Shown here one piece after another: positions 7,918 to 18,490 of a DNA stretch of 64,000 nucleotides. Made by a program: the position numbers and the translations under genes. The notes under the pieces were generated by a model. That model saw only the letters and a list, made by a program, of their open reading frames with translations. It made no database searches and had not been told where the DNA came from. Location of the stretch: contig NZ_CP049933.1 in the NCBI RefSeq assembly GCF_011382985.1, positions 1,674,001 to 1,738,000 of the forward strand, written 5' to 3'. How positions within the stretch are numbered: the first letter of the stretch is position 1; every line of letters starts with the position of its first letter. The stretch is from Leucobacter coleopterorum (GTDB lineage Bacteria > Actinomycetota > Actinomycetes > Actinomycetales > Microbacteriaceae).

Positions 7918-10395
7918 CTGCTCACCTCCGACATCGGCGGGTGCCCGCACGCTCCAGGCCCGGATGTCTCCGTTCTTTTTGCTGAGCGCAATCGAACCCA
8001 GTTGGTCTGTGCGCAGTGCGGTGGTGCCCGCGTTTCGTAGGGCATCGAGAGCAGAGTCAGTTGGGTGTCCATAACGGTTCTCCTCACCCACCGATATGAG
8101 ACCGATCTTCGCGTTGATCGCTGCGACCAATTGGGAATGCTGATCACGAGACCCGTGGTGTGCCACTTTAATGACGTCTGCCTCAAGACCAACACCGCTC
8201 GTGAGAAGCCTGCGGTGTTCTTGCTCACCGGTATCTCCAAGCAGTAGCGCCGAGATACCTCCCACCTCCACACGCATCACAATGCTCGCCGCGTTGGTGC
8301 TCAGGGGAACCTGATTCTGCTGCGGATAGAGCACTGTCCATTCGGCACCCCCGAGACTTCCTGAGAGTCCCTCGACCGCTACACGATAAGGAATGCCTTC
8401 GCGTTCCAGGTCTTGCAGGAGCCGCCGACTGTTGCGACCCGTGGCATCTTGATCTTCGTCACCATTGCCTACACTGGGCGGTGACACAATCGCGGCTTCG
8501 ACGCGGTCGGCAATTGCGCTCAAGGCGCCAACATGGTCTGCGTCATCATGCGTAAGCACCAGGAGACTGATACGTTTTACGCTAAACCGGGTGAGGCACT
8601 CTTGAACGAGTTCTGGATCGTCGCCCGTGTCAACAAGAATTGTACTGTCGCGGCTCTCTGGGTCTCGCAGCAAAATTGCGTCACCCTGGCCCACATCACA
8701 GGCGACAATTGCCCAACCTCTCGGCGTGCTTGCGTGCTCAGCCGACGGCGTAATAAGAGTGGGGCCAAGAAAGACTCCGCTCGCCCCGCACATTAAAACT
8801 GCCACTGCGAGGCGCACCCCTCTCGGCGCACTTGGGCTCTGCTGCCAAGGACTCCTTGGTTTGGCGCGAACTGCCATTGGCGTTTTGAGTCGCCCCGTGT
8901 ACAGTGCCCAAGCCAACACGGGAGCCGCCTGCACTGCAGTCAATAGGAGCGCCCCACCCCACCCCTCGGGCCAGGCCCACCGTGACAGCGGCAAATTTGC
9001 ACAGATTTCGGCAGTAGCGGCAACCCACCGCGCCGATACGGCGCCGATTTGCATCAGCGTCATCCCAAGTGGCTCCGAAACCGGAAGCACCAGCATTGCC
9101 AGGAGCCCAAACCCCGTGCCCAGTGGTGCCGCTGGCGCAGCGATGACATTGGCCAGCACGCCCGCCATGGGAAGCCCCGGCTGCAAAAGCAAGAGCAACG
9201 GACCACACACAATTTGTGCGGCCAAGACCACGGCCAATGGAAGCGCGAGAAAGCGAGGTATTTTTAGTGTTCTGTTCAAACCTCTATGCAAGGTCGGCGC
9301 CGCCACCAAAATGCCACCCGTTGCAACGACCGAGAGCGCAAAGCCAGGCTGCAACGCCTGCCAAGGATCAATCGAGAGAAGCAGCAATACCGCCGCCCCT
9401 AAACTCGGCAGAGCATGAGCCTGTTTTCCGCCGTATCCAGAAATCAACACCACGGCGGCCATGATGGCCGCACGCTGCACACTCGGGTCCGGCCCGACTA
9501 AAAACACAAACCCGGTAAGTGCGAGGACCGCCAACACACTCCGAACACGCCTTCCTGCTCCCAGCATTGAGCTGACCCAGAGGACCGAACTTGTCGCAAG
9601 CGCGCAGTTCGAACCGGATACGGCTGTCAGGTGTGTAAGTGAACTCTCTAGCATTTGGTCTCGTAGTTCTTCGCTAACGAGTGATGTATCGCCGACGGCA
9701 AACCCAGGCAGAAGTTCAGCCCCTCGAAATTGTCGTGTTGCGTCGCGAAGCCTCAAGCGAAGTTCACTCGCTGCTTCTCCTGCGCGCTCCGCAATCGAAC
9801 GTCTCTCGGGTTTAAGTGGGTTTGCGCCTGCAGCGTCACCAACTGTGATTCCAAATGCCGCTGAAGATCCCGCCTCCAGTAGCTCTGCCTGGCCGGCGAT
9901 CTGAAGCGTCGCACCCGGAACCCAGCGCTGATCTGGCTTCCCATCGAGCCACAGCAAAACTGGAATGTCGCCGCGCCCTGCATGCAATCTCGCGCGTACC
10001 CAAAAGCGTTCGCCGAACCCTTTTGATGTGTCCGCCGTAAACCTGACAACGGTCACACACATCTGAAGTTGCTTGTTTTGCGCTGCTGAGGCCACAATGA
10101 CAGGATCGGCTCTGCGCCACTCACCAACATCGATCTGAACGCCAAGCGTCACCAATGTGGCGCAGGAAATTGCAACCAAACCCCATGGCGCGCTCCATCT
10201 ACTATGCCGTGATCGATGTGTCCCTCGAACCCGCAAGCCCCTCAGTGCTGCGAGGACCACCACGACTCCCATCACCGCAAATACGATCCACACCCATCGA
10301 CCGGTTCCCGGAATCGTCACGGCCCAAGCAGTCACTGCCCACCCCAGTAGGGCCGGCGCAAGTAGCCGCCAGTTCCCAGGAGGTGACGAATTCAC
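7915..10395 (-). CDS. comEC: ComEC/Rec2 DNA uptake channel protein
   Basis: An 826-aa polytopic membrane protein thought to carry single-stranded DNA across the membrane during competence. The N-terminal half has several membrane segments (for example SVLAVLALTGFVFLVG and LAAQIVCGPLLLLLQ). The competence domain carries LTAVSGSNCALATS. The C-terminal half is a metallo-beta-lactamase-like domain with LVLTHDDADHVGAL and KVAHHGSRDQ. The GTG start overlaps the comEA stop (GTGA), so the two are translationally coupled. ComEC/ComEA pairs are widely conserved in actinobacteria without proven natural competence, so the role in DNA uptake is inferred from the family. Confidence 0.93.
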   Translation of the reverse strand: MNSSPPGNWRLLAPALLGWAVTAWAVTIPGTGRWVWIVFAVMGVVVVLAALRGLRVRGTHRSRHSRWSAPWGLVAISCATLVTLGVQIDVGEWRRADPVIVASAAQNKQLQMCVTVVRFTADTSKGFGERFWVRARLHAGRGDIPVLLWLDGKPDQRWVPGATLQIAGQAELLEAGSSAAFGITVGDAAGANPLKPERRSIAERAGEAASELRLRLRDATRQFRGAELLPGFAVGDTSLVSEELRDQMLESSLTHLTAVSGSNCALATSSVLWVSSMLGAGRRVRSVLAVLALTGFVFLVGPDPSVQRAAIMAAVVLISGYGGKQAHALPSLGAAVLLLLSIDPWQALQPGFALSVVATGGILVAAPTLHRGLNRTLKIPRFLALPLAVVLAAQIVCGPLLLLLQPGLPMAGVLANVIAAPAAPLGTGFGLLAMLVLPVSEPLGMTLMQIGAVSARWVAATAEICANLPLSRWAWPEGWGGALLLTAVQAAPVLAWALYTGRLKTPMAVRAKPRSPWQQSPSAPRGVRLAVAVLMCGASGVFLGPTLITPSAEHASTPRGWAIVACDVGQGDAILLRDPESRDSTILVDTGDDPELVQECLTRFSVKRISLLVLTHDDADHVGALSAIADRVEAAIVSPPSVGNGDEDQDATGRNSRRLLQDLEREGIPYRVAVEGLSGSLGGAEWTVLYPQQNQVPLSTNAASIVMRVEVGGISALLLGDTGEQEHRRLLTSGVGLEADVIKVAHHGSRDQHSQLVAAINAKIGLISVGEENRYGHPTDSALDALRNAGTTALRTDQLGSIALSKKNGDIRAWSVRAPADVGGEQ

Positions 10396-11300
10396 ACCGT
10401 AACCCGTTCACGAAGGCCTTCAAAGGTCTTTGTACCGACGCCTGACACCTCCATGAGCTCATCGACACTGGTGAAGGACCCGTTTGCCTGGCGCCAATCG
10501 AGAATTCGCTGGGCAAGCGCCGGGCCAATTCTCGGCAGCGTTTCGAGAAGTGCGGCATCAGCCGTGTTGATGTTGACAAGAGGGCTCACAGAGCCGTGGG
10601 ATTCACCTACCGATCCGGATATCTCGAGGGGCTGGGAAGCCGACAACCCCGCTGCTGCCTGCTCAGCATTCGGCACCAACAGTTGCTCACCGTCGGTCAC
10701 ACTTCTTGCGAGGTTTACCGCTTCCAACGAAGCTAAGGAGGTCGCGCCACCCGCTGCTTTGATTGCCTCAGCAACCCGAGTGCCTGCTGTAAGTTCAACC
10801 ACACCCGGGTTCGCCACTTCTCCGACGATGTGCACGAAGATCTTGTCGTTAGGCGTTTGTGCGTTATTTGTCCCTTCCGACGGTGCCCCATCATCGCCGC
10901 CGTCCCTCGAAGGTCCATGAGATTGCGCAGGGTTCCCAGTTCTTTGCTCGCCTTCACTCACTGCCAACGCTGCCGGAGTATCGATAGCAGCGCCACTCTG
11001 AAGCATGGTCATAATGATTGCAATGATGACAGCCACAACAAACACCGCGGCACCAGCAAAAGCCGGCACTGATACTGCCTTCATTATTCGCTTGCGCAGA
11101 GTAACCTCTGGATGCCATTCAAGCGCTTCCGCTCGTGCAGCCCCGTCACCCACGGTTCTGGCGGCCAAACGCCCCTGCCATGCTCCCCTGTTGAGCACAG
11201 ATTCTGAGGTCAGCGAAGCCTTCGGGGGCGACTCCGAAATGAGCGATTCAAAGTCAGGGTCAGCAGGGGCCTGGTCATCTGTAATGGAGAACATGCACAT
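10392..11300 (-). CDS. comEA: ComEA-like DNA-binding protein (SLBB + helix-hairpin-helix)
   Basis: Presumed membrane-tethered DNA receptor for ComEC. The first 90 residues are cytosolic and rich in acidic and Ala residues. One membrane helix follows (VPAFAGAAVFVVAVIIAIIM), then a low-complexity linker, an SLBB domain (FVHIVGEVANPGVVELTAGT) and a C-terminal helix-hairpin-helix pair (NINTADAALLETLPRIGPAL, ending GVGTKTFEGLRERVTV). At 302 aa it is longer than Gram-negative ComEA, as usual in actinobacteria. Two ATGs (11300 and 11294) are possible and neither has a clear ribosome binding site. It is the first gene of comEA-comEC-holA. Confidence 0.92.
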   Translation of the reverse strand: MCMFSITDDQAPADPDFESLISESPPKASLTSESVLNRGAWQGRLAARTVGDGAARAEALEWHPEVTLRKRIMKAVSVPAFAGAAVFVVAVIIAIIMTMLQSGAAIDTPAALAVSEGEQRTGNPAQSHGPSRDGGDDGAPSEGTNNAQTPNDKIFVHIVGEVANPGVVELTAGTRVAEAIKAAGGATSLASLEAVNLARSVTDGEQLLVPNAEQAAAGLSASQPLEISGSVGESHGSVSPLVNINTADAALLETLPRIGPALAQRILDWRQANGSFTSVDELMEVSGVGTKTFEGLRERVTV

Positions 11301-11397
11301 ACGCTAGACCGCGTACGCAGGCCCTCATTCACAAACCTGATGAATGTGGATGAGTCAGGCCAATCTCAGCAAAGTTGGATCGTTGTGAGCGAACCCT

Positions 11398-13926
11398 CTA
11401 CGCAGGTTTGGTCGCGATGCTGACGATCTTCGGAAGCCTGACGATCACGTTGACGACTTGACGATCACCAATCGAGCGCTGCACCGCCTGCGACGCGCGC
11501 GCTGCAGCTTCGGCTTCTGCATCAGTTACTGAGGCAGAAAGCGTCAGCCGATCCCGAACCTTACCGTCGACCTGCACAACCATGGTGATCTCGTCCTCGA
11601 CAAGCAACGAGGGATCGGCCACGGGCCACTCGACCAAAGCAACAGTCGCCTCGTGGCCGAGCTTTGCCCACATATCCTCAGCAGCATATGGAGCGAACAA
11701 CGACAGAATCACAGCAATCGCCTCGGCAGATTCACGCACGGCAGGATCTGCTGCCCCGGCACCAGAATCGATTGTCTTGCGAGTGAAGTTCACCTGATCC
11801 ATTAGGCGAGCAACCACCACATTGAACTTATAGGACTCGATAAGACCCGGTGCATCCGCCAGCAGGTGGTGTGTGTGCTTACGCAGCGCCTTGTCGCCAT
11901 CGGCGAACGAAACACCAACTGCAGCACCAGAAGTTTCCACATCGTCGGCGATTCGCCATGCCCTCGCCAAGAACTTCGCCGAACCCTGCACCGAAACATC
12001 AGCCCAGTCAATGTCGTCTTCGGGAGGACCAGCGAACGCAAGCGTCACGCGGAGGGCGTCAGCGCCGTGCGCTTCAAGTTCCGAAGCAAACTCAACGAGA
12101 TTGCCCTTCGATTTCGACATCTTGGCACCGTCGAGCAGCACCATGCCCTGGTTCAGCATCTCCATGAACGGCTCTTCGAAATCAATGTACCCGAGGTCGT
12201 GCATCACCTTCGTGATGAACCGCGAGTAAAGCAGGTGCAGGATCGCGTGCTCAACACCCCCCACGTACTGATCAACCGGTGCCCACTTTTTGGCGGCCGC
12301 CGGGTCAAACGCCTGCGCGTCGTCGTTCGCGGAAAGGAACCGGAAGAAGTACCACGAGCTATCGACGAAGGTGTCCATGGTGTCGGGATCGCGCCGCAGC
12401 TCAGCACCGGTTGCGGGGTCAATGACGGTCGACCACTCCTCAGCACCGCCCAGCGGCGAAGTACCCTTTGGCTTGAGATCGAGCCCCTCGGTCGACGGCA
12501 GTACAACCGGCAGTGCAGCTTCAGGCACCGGCTGCATCGAACCGTCCTGGGCGTGCAAGATCGGAATCGGAGTTCCCCAGTATCGCTGGCGCGAGATCAG
12601 CCAGTCGCGTAGGCGGTAGGTTGTCGCTGCACGGCCCGTACCGCGGGACTCTAGCACCTCAACAGCGCGGGCGATCGCGGCGTCCTTGGCGAGGCCGTCA
12701 AGCTCACCCGAGTTCACGAGCGTGCCATCACCCGTCGTAGCAACACCGCTCGAAGCAGGATCGGGCAGCGAAACGCCGTTCTCATCGAGCACGTCAACAA
12801 CAACCCGCACCGCGAGGCCGAACTTCAGTGCGAAGTCAAGGTCGCGCTGGTCGTGCGCGGGTACCGCCATGATTGCGCCGTGGCCATAATCAGCCAACAC
12901 ATAGTCGGATGCCCAAACGGGAATACGCTCGCCGTTCACGGGGTTCACGGCAAAGTGATCGAGAAAGACACCCGTCTTCTCGCGGTCAGCGTTCTGCCGC
13001 TCAATCTCAGTCTGCTTCTGCGTCTGCTCTAAGTATGCTTGGAACTGCATGCGCACATCGGATGACGCACCAGCGGCCAATTCAGCCGCCAGATCAGAGT
13101 CTGGGGCAACAACCATAAACGTCGCACCGTGCAGCGTGTCAGGCCGCGTGGTAAACACGGGCACCTTTTCGTCGCGCCCCTCGATCTCAAACTCAACCTC
13201 GGCACCGCGCGATCGTCCGATCCAGTTGCGCTGCATGTTCAGCACCTTGGTCGGCCACTTGCCCTCAAGCTGATCGAGATCGTCAAGCAGGCGATCCGCG
13301 TAGTCCGTGATGCGGAAGTACCACTGCGTCAGTTTCTTCTTGACGACCACCGCACCTGAGCGCTCGGAGGTGCCGTCAGAAAGCACCTGCTCGTTTGCGA
13401 GCACGGTCTGGTCTACCGGATCCCAGTTGACCCAGCTGGCCTTGCGATACGCGAGGCCCTTCTCGTACATCTTCAAGAAGATCCACTGGTTCCACTTGTA
13501 GTACTCGGGGTCACTCGTGTGCAGCACACGGCTCCAGTCGAAGGACGGAGCGTACAGGCGAAACGACGCCTTCTGCTGCGCGATATTCGCGTAGGTCCAC
13601 TCACGCGGGTCAACGCCACGCTTAATAGCCGCGTTCTCAGCGGGTAACCCGAATGAGTCCCAACCGATCGGGTGCAGCACGTCGTAACCGCGACCGCGCC
13701 AGTAGCGTGCAAGCACGTCTCCGAAGCAGAACGCCTCGGCATGCCCCATGTGCAGATCGCCCGAGGGGTAAGGGAACATGTCGAGCACATACTTCGTAGG
13801 CTTCGCAGTTTCCTGTTCGGAGACCTCAAAAGGCTTCAGCTGATCCCACACGGGAAGCCAGCGATCCTGAATCGCCTGAAAGTCGTAGCCCTCGGACTCG
13901 CGCCCCTGCTGCTCAGTCACACACAC
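11398..13926 (-). CDS. leuS: Leucyl-tRNA synthetase
   Basis: Charges tRNA-Leu with leucine. The class I signature HMGH lies near residue 60 ([14 protein letters not shown]) and the second signature is KMSKSKGN. The editing (CP1) insertion lies between them, with [15 protein letters not shown] visible. At 842 aa it is full length for the bacterial enzyme, and the whole 2.5 kb frame is intact. The GTG at 13926 is the outermost start; a second GTG two codons later is equally possible. It appears to be a single gene, with short gaps on both sides. Confidence 0.97.
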   Translation of the reverse strand: MCVTEQQGRESEGYDFQAIQDRWLPVWDQLKPFEVSEQETAKPTKYVLDMFPYPSGDLHMGHAEAFCFGDVLARYWRGRGYDVLHPIGWDSFGLPAENAAIKRGVDPREWTYANIAQQKASFRLYAPSFDWSRVLHTSDPEYYKWNQWIFLKMYEKGLAYRKASWVNWDPVDQTVLANEQVLSDGTSERSGAVVVKKKLTQWYFRITDYADRLLDDLDQLEGKWPTKVLNMQRNWIGRSRGAEVEFEIEGRDEKVPVFTTRPDTLHGATFMVVAPDSDLAAELAAGASSDVRMQFQAYLEQTQKQTEIERQNADREKTGVFLDHFAVNPVNGERIPVWASDYVLADYGHGAIMAVPAHDQRDLDFALKFGLAVRVVVDVLDENGVSLPDPASSGVATTGDGTLVNSGELDGLAKDAAIARAVEVLESRGTGRAATTYRLRDWLISRQRYWGTPIPILHAQDGSMQPVPEAALPVVLPSTEGLDLKPKGTSPLGGAEEWSTVIDPATGAELRRDPDTMDTFVDSSWYFFRFLSANDDAQAFDPAAAKKWAPVDQYVGGVEHAILHLLYSRFITKVMHDLGYIDFEEPFMEMLNQGMVLLDGAKMSKSKGNLVEFASELEAHGADALRVTLAFAGPPEDDIDWADVSVQGSAKFLARAWRIADDVETSGAAVGVSFADGDKALRKHTHHLLADAPGLIESYKFNVVVARLMDQVNFTRKTIDSGAGAADPAVRESAEAIAVILSLFAPYAAEDMWAKLGHEATVALVEWPVADPSLLVEDEITMVVQVDGKVRDRLTLSASVTDAEAEAAARASQAVQRSIGDRQVVNVIVRLPKIVSIATKPA

Positions 13927-14005
13927 CTCATTTTGGTTCGGGATCGCGCCGCTCTAGCGGGCACGCACACATCCCTTAAGAATACCGTGCTCGGCTACCT
14001 AACGC

Positions 14006-15420
14006 TTACGCGCCAGGCCGTGCAGACGAACCTGCGAGCGAAGCGAACAGCGAGGCCGCCTTCAGATGTTTCTCCAGCAACTCGGCCTTAGGAATCGAAT
14101 CCACGGTGATCCCTCCACCTGCCCCGATCCGGGCTTCTCGAAAGCGATGCGTCGCAGCCTCGCAGTGTCGCGTCTCAACCTCACGCAGCTCGATTCCACG
14201 AATCGTCATAGCGAGTTCCGTATTACCACCACCGATCCACCCAAAACACCCGGAATAGAGCCCACGCGGCCCACTTTCTAGCTCAGCAAGAATCTGGACC
14301 GCGCGTCGTTTGGGTGTACCCGTCATAGATCCCCGGGGAAGCACGCCAGGATCACGTCGCAGGCGGAAAGGCCTGCCTGCAATTCTCCCGAGACGGTGCT
14401 CACAAGTTGGTGGACATGCGGGTGGGTTTCAACACGCCGAAAGTCATCAACTCGCACGCTCTTGGGCATGCACACCCGGCTGAGGTCATTGCGCATAAGA
14501 TCCACAATCATCAGATTTTCGGCGAGTTCTTTGGGGTCATTAGCGAGCTCGTCTGCGTAGTCACGGTCACTGGCAGGATCACTACCGCGTGGTCGCGTCC
14601 CCTTAATCGGATGGGTCGCGACCGTACCGCCTTGCACGCTCAGAAAGCGCTCGGGACTGGCAGAAACGAGGGCGCGATCCCCCGTGACAATTACACCACC
14701 GCGAATGGCTGCACCGTGCTCGCGCAGCCGGAGGTAGAGTTCAAGTGGGTCGAACTCACCGCGCAAGGTTGCGGTGTCGGTGAGGCAAAGCACATAGGCA
14801 TCACCCTCGGCGATCGCCAGTTTGGCCCGCTCGATCTGCGCACGGTAGACAGTGTCTGTATGTCTCCAGCCGTCGTCATGCTGCAGGAACTTGCGGCTCG
14901 TAACATCTCCCTCGTATGTGTCGGGTTCAGTTCTTTTCACCGGACGAGATTCATATGCCCCTGCCCCAAGCACACCCACGAACCGCAACAGCCAGGCGTC
15001 AAGTGCTGCTTCGCTCGGCCCGCGTAGTTCGGCGCGGCCCTCGGCCTCATTAACCGCCAAAACCGTGTCGATGCGTAACGCAAAACCAGGCGCGGCCTCG
15101 TCTGGTTCAGGTTCAAGACCTAGAAGCGCCACCCCAAACTCGTAGCCGAGAGAAAGAACCCAACCGCCGAAAAAGCCGTTCCCTTTCGGCTCGTTCTCCG
15201 TGTATAAAGAGCTCAAAAATTCCCGTTCGTGGCCTCGTTCCGCAACGCGCACCTCCGAGGCAGCACCCAAATAGCTCCAGCCACCGTCAGCTTCACCGTC
15301 AAGCCAGCACCAGCCTTCCGAGGCACCGCAGACGACAGCAAGCTTCTGCACCATTGCGGAGGTGTTAAAGGTAAACGGAATCTGCCGTACGACGGCCTGT
15401 CTTTTATCCTCCACGCTCAC
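14006..15420 (-). CDS. pabB: Aminodeoxychorismate synthase component I, PabB-like (frame broken once as read)
   Basis: Chorismate-binding enzyme that makes 4-amino-4-deoxychorismate for folate. Typical motifs are IKGTRPRGSDPASDRDYADE, MIVDLMRNDLSRVC, THPHVHQLVSTV and, after the break, GSMTGTPKRRAVQIL with GLYSGCFGWI. The break is in the run at 14331-14338 (CCCCGGGG); one added base gives ACFPRGSMTGTPKRR and about 471 aa. I place the start at the GTG at 15420 because TACGCT lies exactly 6 bases upstream and no ribosome binding site is seen. The pabC-like gene at 16084 supports PabB over anthranilate synthase, though TrpE-like activity cannot be excluded. Confidence 0.8.
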
Positions 15421-15426
15421 TCTGCC

Positions 15427-15448
15427 AGCGTAGTCGCGGTGATACGCT
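15427..15448. promoter_or_regulatory. Back-to-back -10 boxes of divergent leaderless promoters (pabB / 15455 gene)
   Basis: On the minus strand TACGCT at 15427-15432 ends 6 bases before the pabB GTG. On the plus strand TACGCT at 15443-15448 ends 6 bases before the ATG at 15455. Ten bases separate the two hexamers, so each promoter's -35 zone falls on the other's start site. Confidence 0.55.
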
Positions 15449-15454
15449 CGCGGC

Positions 15455-16087
15455 ATGGAGAACCGCACCATCACCGAGACCTTTTCGCAAACAGCTGAGT
15501 GGTGCGCCGATACTGTTTCACAGGTGCCAAGCTCCGCGTGGAGCGCACACGGCCTTGGTGAGTGGGATCTGCGGGCTCTCGTTGGCCACACAAGTCGTGC
15601 GCTCTCGACCGTAACACGAGCGATTACGACACCCGCCGCTACAATCGAGCTCGAGTCAGCCGAGGCCTACTTTCAAACGGCGTCATTGATTTCTGGGACC
15701 GATCCAAACGCGGTTCGGGATCGCGGAATCGCTGCGGGCGACGAGCTGGGTGATGATCCCGCTACTCAGTTCCGAACAGTACTCGAGGCCGCCCTGGCAT
15801 CGATACGGTCGGTCGACAACCCGATTGTCACCTCAGTCGCGGGAGCAATGACTCTCAGCCAGTATTTACGCACACGTGTGTTTGAACTCGTTGTGCACGG
15901 CCTCGACATTCAGACAGCACTTACACCGACCTCACTCGACGCAATAACCCCGCCTCCAGAAGCAGCCCTCCGCGAAGCACTGACGATCACCCAAAATTTA
16001 GCGATACTTCGAGGCGATGGCCAGCAACTACTATTTACCCTGACCGGTCGAAAATCACTCCCAGCAAACTACTCGGTGCTTGCGTGA
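15455..16087 (+). CDS. Maleylpyruvate isomerase / DinB-like mycothiol-dependent family protein
   Basis: A 210-aa protein of the actinobacterial family with a maleylpyruvate-isomerase N-terminal (DinB-like four-helix) domain. GEWDLRALVGHTSRALSTV carries the conserved WDLRALVGH-type helix with a metal-ligand His, and FELVVHGLDIQTA a second His-containing helix. Members use mycothiol or act as metal-dependent transferases; the substrate here is unknown. The ATG at 15455 has TACGCT 6 bases upstream and no ribosome binding site, so a leaderless start is likely. The stop overlaps the GTG of the pabC-like gene, so the pair is coupled. I see no evident link to folate synthesis. Confidence 0.72.
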   Translation: MENRTITETFSQTAEWCADTVSQVPSSAWSAHGLGEWDLRALVGHTSRALSTVTRAITTPAATIELESAEAYFQTASLISGTDPNAVRDRGIAAGDELGDDPATQFRTVLEAALASIRSVDNPIVTSVAGAMTLSQYLRTRVFELVVHGLDIQTALTPTSLDAITPPPEAALREALTITQNLAILRGDGQQLLFTLTGRKSLPANYSVLA

Positions 16088-16821
16088 GCGAGCAACAGTC
16101 CTCGCTGCTCGTCGCCGACTCCTTTCGGGTGCGGATGAACCAAATCACGGGCCAGGCGGAGGTGCGTGGCTGGCACAAGCATCTGAATCGTTTTCGAAAG
16201 GGAGTGCATGATGCCTGCCCGGAGTTGGATCAGTCCGTTGTGGAGGCGTTCCTCGCCGAAGCCGCGCGTGCGATCCAAGATTACGGAGAGGGGTTTCCAC
16301 GCCTTGAGCTCTGGCAGGAGACGAACCAGACCCCGTGGTTGTCCTTCAGCCTGCGTCCACTGCCGGTGCTCACGACAGAACTTGAGTTGCGCACCGCCGC
16401 TGGAGTTGTGCTCGAAAACCCCACTCGCAAGGGACCAAATATCGCCTGCCTCACAGCCCTCAATCACAGACTCGGCGCGGAAGCACTTCTGGCAGATCCG
16501 TCCGGCTGCGTTATAGAGGGCGCAACAACAAGCCTCATCTGGTGGGACACCGTGAGCCAACGCGGTCACGTTGTGCAGAGCACGAATAATCGTGTCGCTT
16601 CAGTCACCGAGCAGCTCCTTGCGAACGAGGTGGCGCTCACACCGAGCCGCATTCCGCCAGGAAGCCTCACTGGACACGAGGTTTGGGCACTAAATGCGCT
16701 CCATGGCATCCGTGTGGTTACGGCGATCGACAGCATACCCACGCAGAAGCCCAACACCAGACGCCTCGAAATCTACACGGATGCGCTCAACCGTTACTGG
16801 CAACCGGTGTTGGCAGCATAA
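16084..16821 (+). CDS. pabC: Class IV aminotransferase, aminodeoxychorismate lyase-like
   Basis: A 245-aa PLP-dependent fold-type IV enzyme. The residues around the likely PLP lysine read NPTRKGPNIACLTALNHRLG, and the phosphate-binding segment is GCVIEGATTSLIWW. Together with the chorismate-using pabB-like gene just across the divergent promoter, the best reading is 4-amino-4-deoxychorismate lyase, which releases pyruvate to give p-aminobenzoate. D-amino acid or branched-chain transaminase activity is possible in this fold. It starts with GTG inside the stop of the preceding gene and runs 35 bases past the end of the convergent cydC. Confidence 0.72.
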   Translation: MSEQQSSLLVADSFRVRMNQITGQAEVRGWHKHLNRFRKGVHDACPELDQSVVEAFLAEAARAIQDYGEGFPRLELWQETNQTPWLSFSLRPLPVLTTELELRTAAGVVLENPTRKGPNIACLTALNHRLGAEALLADPSGCVIEGATTSLIWWDTVSQRGHVVQSTNNRVASVTEQLLANEVALTPSRIPPGSLTGHEVWALNALHGIRVVTAIDSIPTQKPNTRRLEIYTDALNRYWQPVLAA

Positions 16822-18490
16822 GCCGGGAACTGTCTATGCCAGCCGGAATCTCCGTGTGAGTGATGAGCACAACCGCACGGTCCGCGGGGACCGCACCCAG
16901 CAGATCCGTGAGCAGTTTGTCGGCGAGTTCCCGGTCGACTCCCGCGGTTGGCTCGTCAAGTACGACCAGTGGAAAATCAGCGATCAGTGCTCGTGCCAGC
17001 GCGATCCGCTGAGCCTGTCCGCCCGAAACGAGCGCACCGTGCTCGCCTACACGCGCATCAAGGCCACCACGCTCTCGAGTCCAATCACCCAAGCCGACAC
17101 GATCTAACACGGCCATGAGGTCTGCATCACTCGCCGTGTCACACGCAAACTTCAAGTTCTGACGCAGATCCGCATCGAACAGGTGCGGCGTCTGTTCACA
17201 GAGGCCAACGACCTCGCGCAGTGCTCGACCAGAAAGAGAGCGGGCTTCGACCCCCCGCAATCGATAGCTGCCGCGGTACTCCAGGAAACGCGCGAGGACC
17301 AGGGCGAGTGTGCTCTTTCCAGCACCACTCTCCCCTGTCACGATAAGGACCTCCCCCTGCCTTAGCTCGAAGCTGACGTCTGAAAAGGCGTCGTGTGCGG
17401 CGCCAGGGTGCCGGGCAGAAAGCCCACTCACCGCAAGCAGCGGAGCTGCGGAATCGAACGACGCGTCCGCAGCAGAGTCGCTAAGCCCCGGGACATCGAT
17501 GGGGATCTCCGCGGGGATCGTTTCTTCGGTAAGAGACGCGACACGATCAGCACTCGCTCGAACAGTGCGCCGTGCCGCCATCGCTGCTGGAAACTGCGCA
17601 AACACTTCAAACACTGCGGCGGGAACAACCACGATGGCTCCAAATAGCGCAGTGGTCATTGAGTCGCCGAGTCTGGGCAACAACACCATCAGCACCAACA
17701 AGGAAGCTGATCCCGAGGCCAGAGCCAGGATCGCCCCAGTCAAGCCTGCAGCACGGCTGCGGTGTGTCTGCACTCGCGCGAGCCGATCCTCACACGCTGC
17801 GATGCGTGCCCGCTGCACGTCAAGCGCGCCAAATGCCGCCAACACCTCAGAGGCAGCAAAGCGTTCAAGCAGCGCGTCAACGAGTGACGCTCGAGCATCA
17901 CTCAATTCTCGGTCGCTGGCACCCGCGATCCTGTTGGCAAGCCACACAGATAACAGTCCGCCCAAGCCTACAAAAGCTGCGAGCACCAGCGCAGCAGGGA
18001 TGGACGCGAGCCCAACCAAGATCAAGCTCAGACCAACAACAACCGCGCTCACAATAATCGGCTGTCTGACCCTCAACGGCTCATCTTGCAGCTGATCAAC
18101 GTCATCAACAAACGCTGCGAGCACCTCACCGCGACGCCGACTTTCAATTGCGCCGGGAACCCGAGGCACAAGCGCTTCGAACGTTGCGGCCCGAAGCTTC
18201 GCAAGTTGCCCAAGCGCGGCATCGTGGCTCAGTAGACGTTCGGTGTAGCGAAGGGAGGCGCGACCAATCGCAAGCGCACGCACCCCGACGATTGCAAAGG
18301 TGAGATGCAGAATCGGTGGCTGATCCCCCGCTCGCACAATGAGCCACATGCTGAGCGCAAGCAGTCCAACGACACATGCGTCTGCGAGCACACCAAGACT
18401 CAGCCCAGGAAACCTGCGACGAGCACTCGGCACCGCGCGTTGTAAGACAGCTTGCCGGGCGCTTTCTTTATCCTTCAGGTTTACGCTCAT
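16787..18490 (-). CDS. cydC: Thiol reductant ABC exporter subunit CydC
   Basis: Half-transporter with six membrane helices followed by an ATPase domain. Walker A is GESGAGKST, the signature is VSGGQAQRIALARAL (Val replaces the first Leu) and Walker B is LVVLDEPTAG. CydDC exports cysteine/glutathione-type thiols and is needed to assemble cytochrome bd. The ATG at 18490 overlaps the cydD stop (ATGA), so CydD and CydC are translated together as a heterodimer. Its end overlaps the convergent pabC-like gene by 35 bases, and I see no terminator there. Confidence 0.92.
   Translation of the reverse strand: MSVNLKDKESARQAVLQRAVPSARRRFPGLSLGVLADACVVGLLALSMWLIVRAGDQPPILHLTFAIVGVRALAIGRASLRYTERLLSHDAALGQLAKLRAATFEALVPRVPGAIESRRRGEVLAAFVDDVDQLQDEPLRVRQPIIVSAVVVGLSLILVGLASIPAALVLAAFVGLGGLLSVWLANRIAGASDRELSDARASLVDALLERFAASEVLAAFGALDVQRARIAACEDRLARVQTHRSRAAGLTGAILALASGSASLLVLMVLLPRLGDSMTTALFGAIVVVPAAVFEVFAQFPAAMAARRTVRASADRVASLTEETIPAEIPIDVPGLSDSAADASFDSAAPLLAVSGLSARHPGAAHDAFSDVSFELRQGEVLIVTGESGAGKSTLALVLARFLEYRGSYRLRGVEARSLSGRALREVVGLCEQTPHLFDADLRQNLKFACDTASDADLMAVLDRVGLGDWTRERGGLDARVGEHGALVSGGQAQRIALARALIADFPLVVLDEPTAGVDRELADKLLTDLLGAVPADRAVVLITHTEIPAGIDSSRLMLPTPVASNG

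Noticed and set aside
16787..16821. Overlap of cydC and pabC ends as a sign of a wrong annotation
   Set aside because: Both C-termini read as normal family sequence, so the 35-base convergent overlap is accepted as real.
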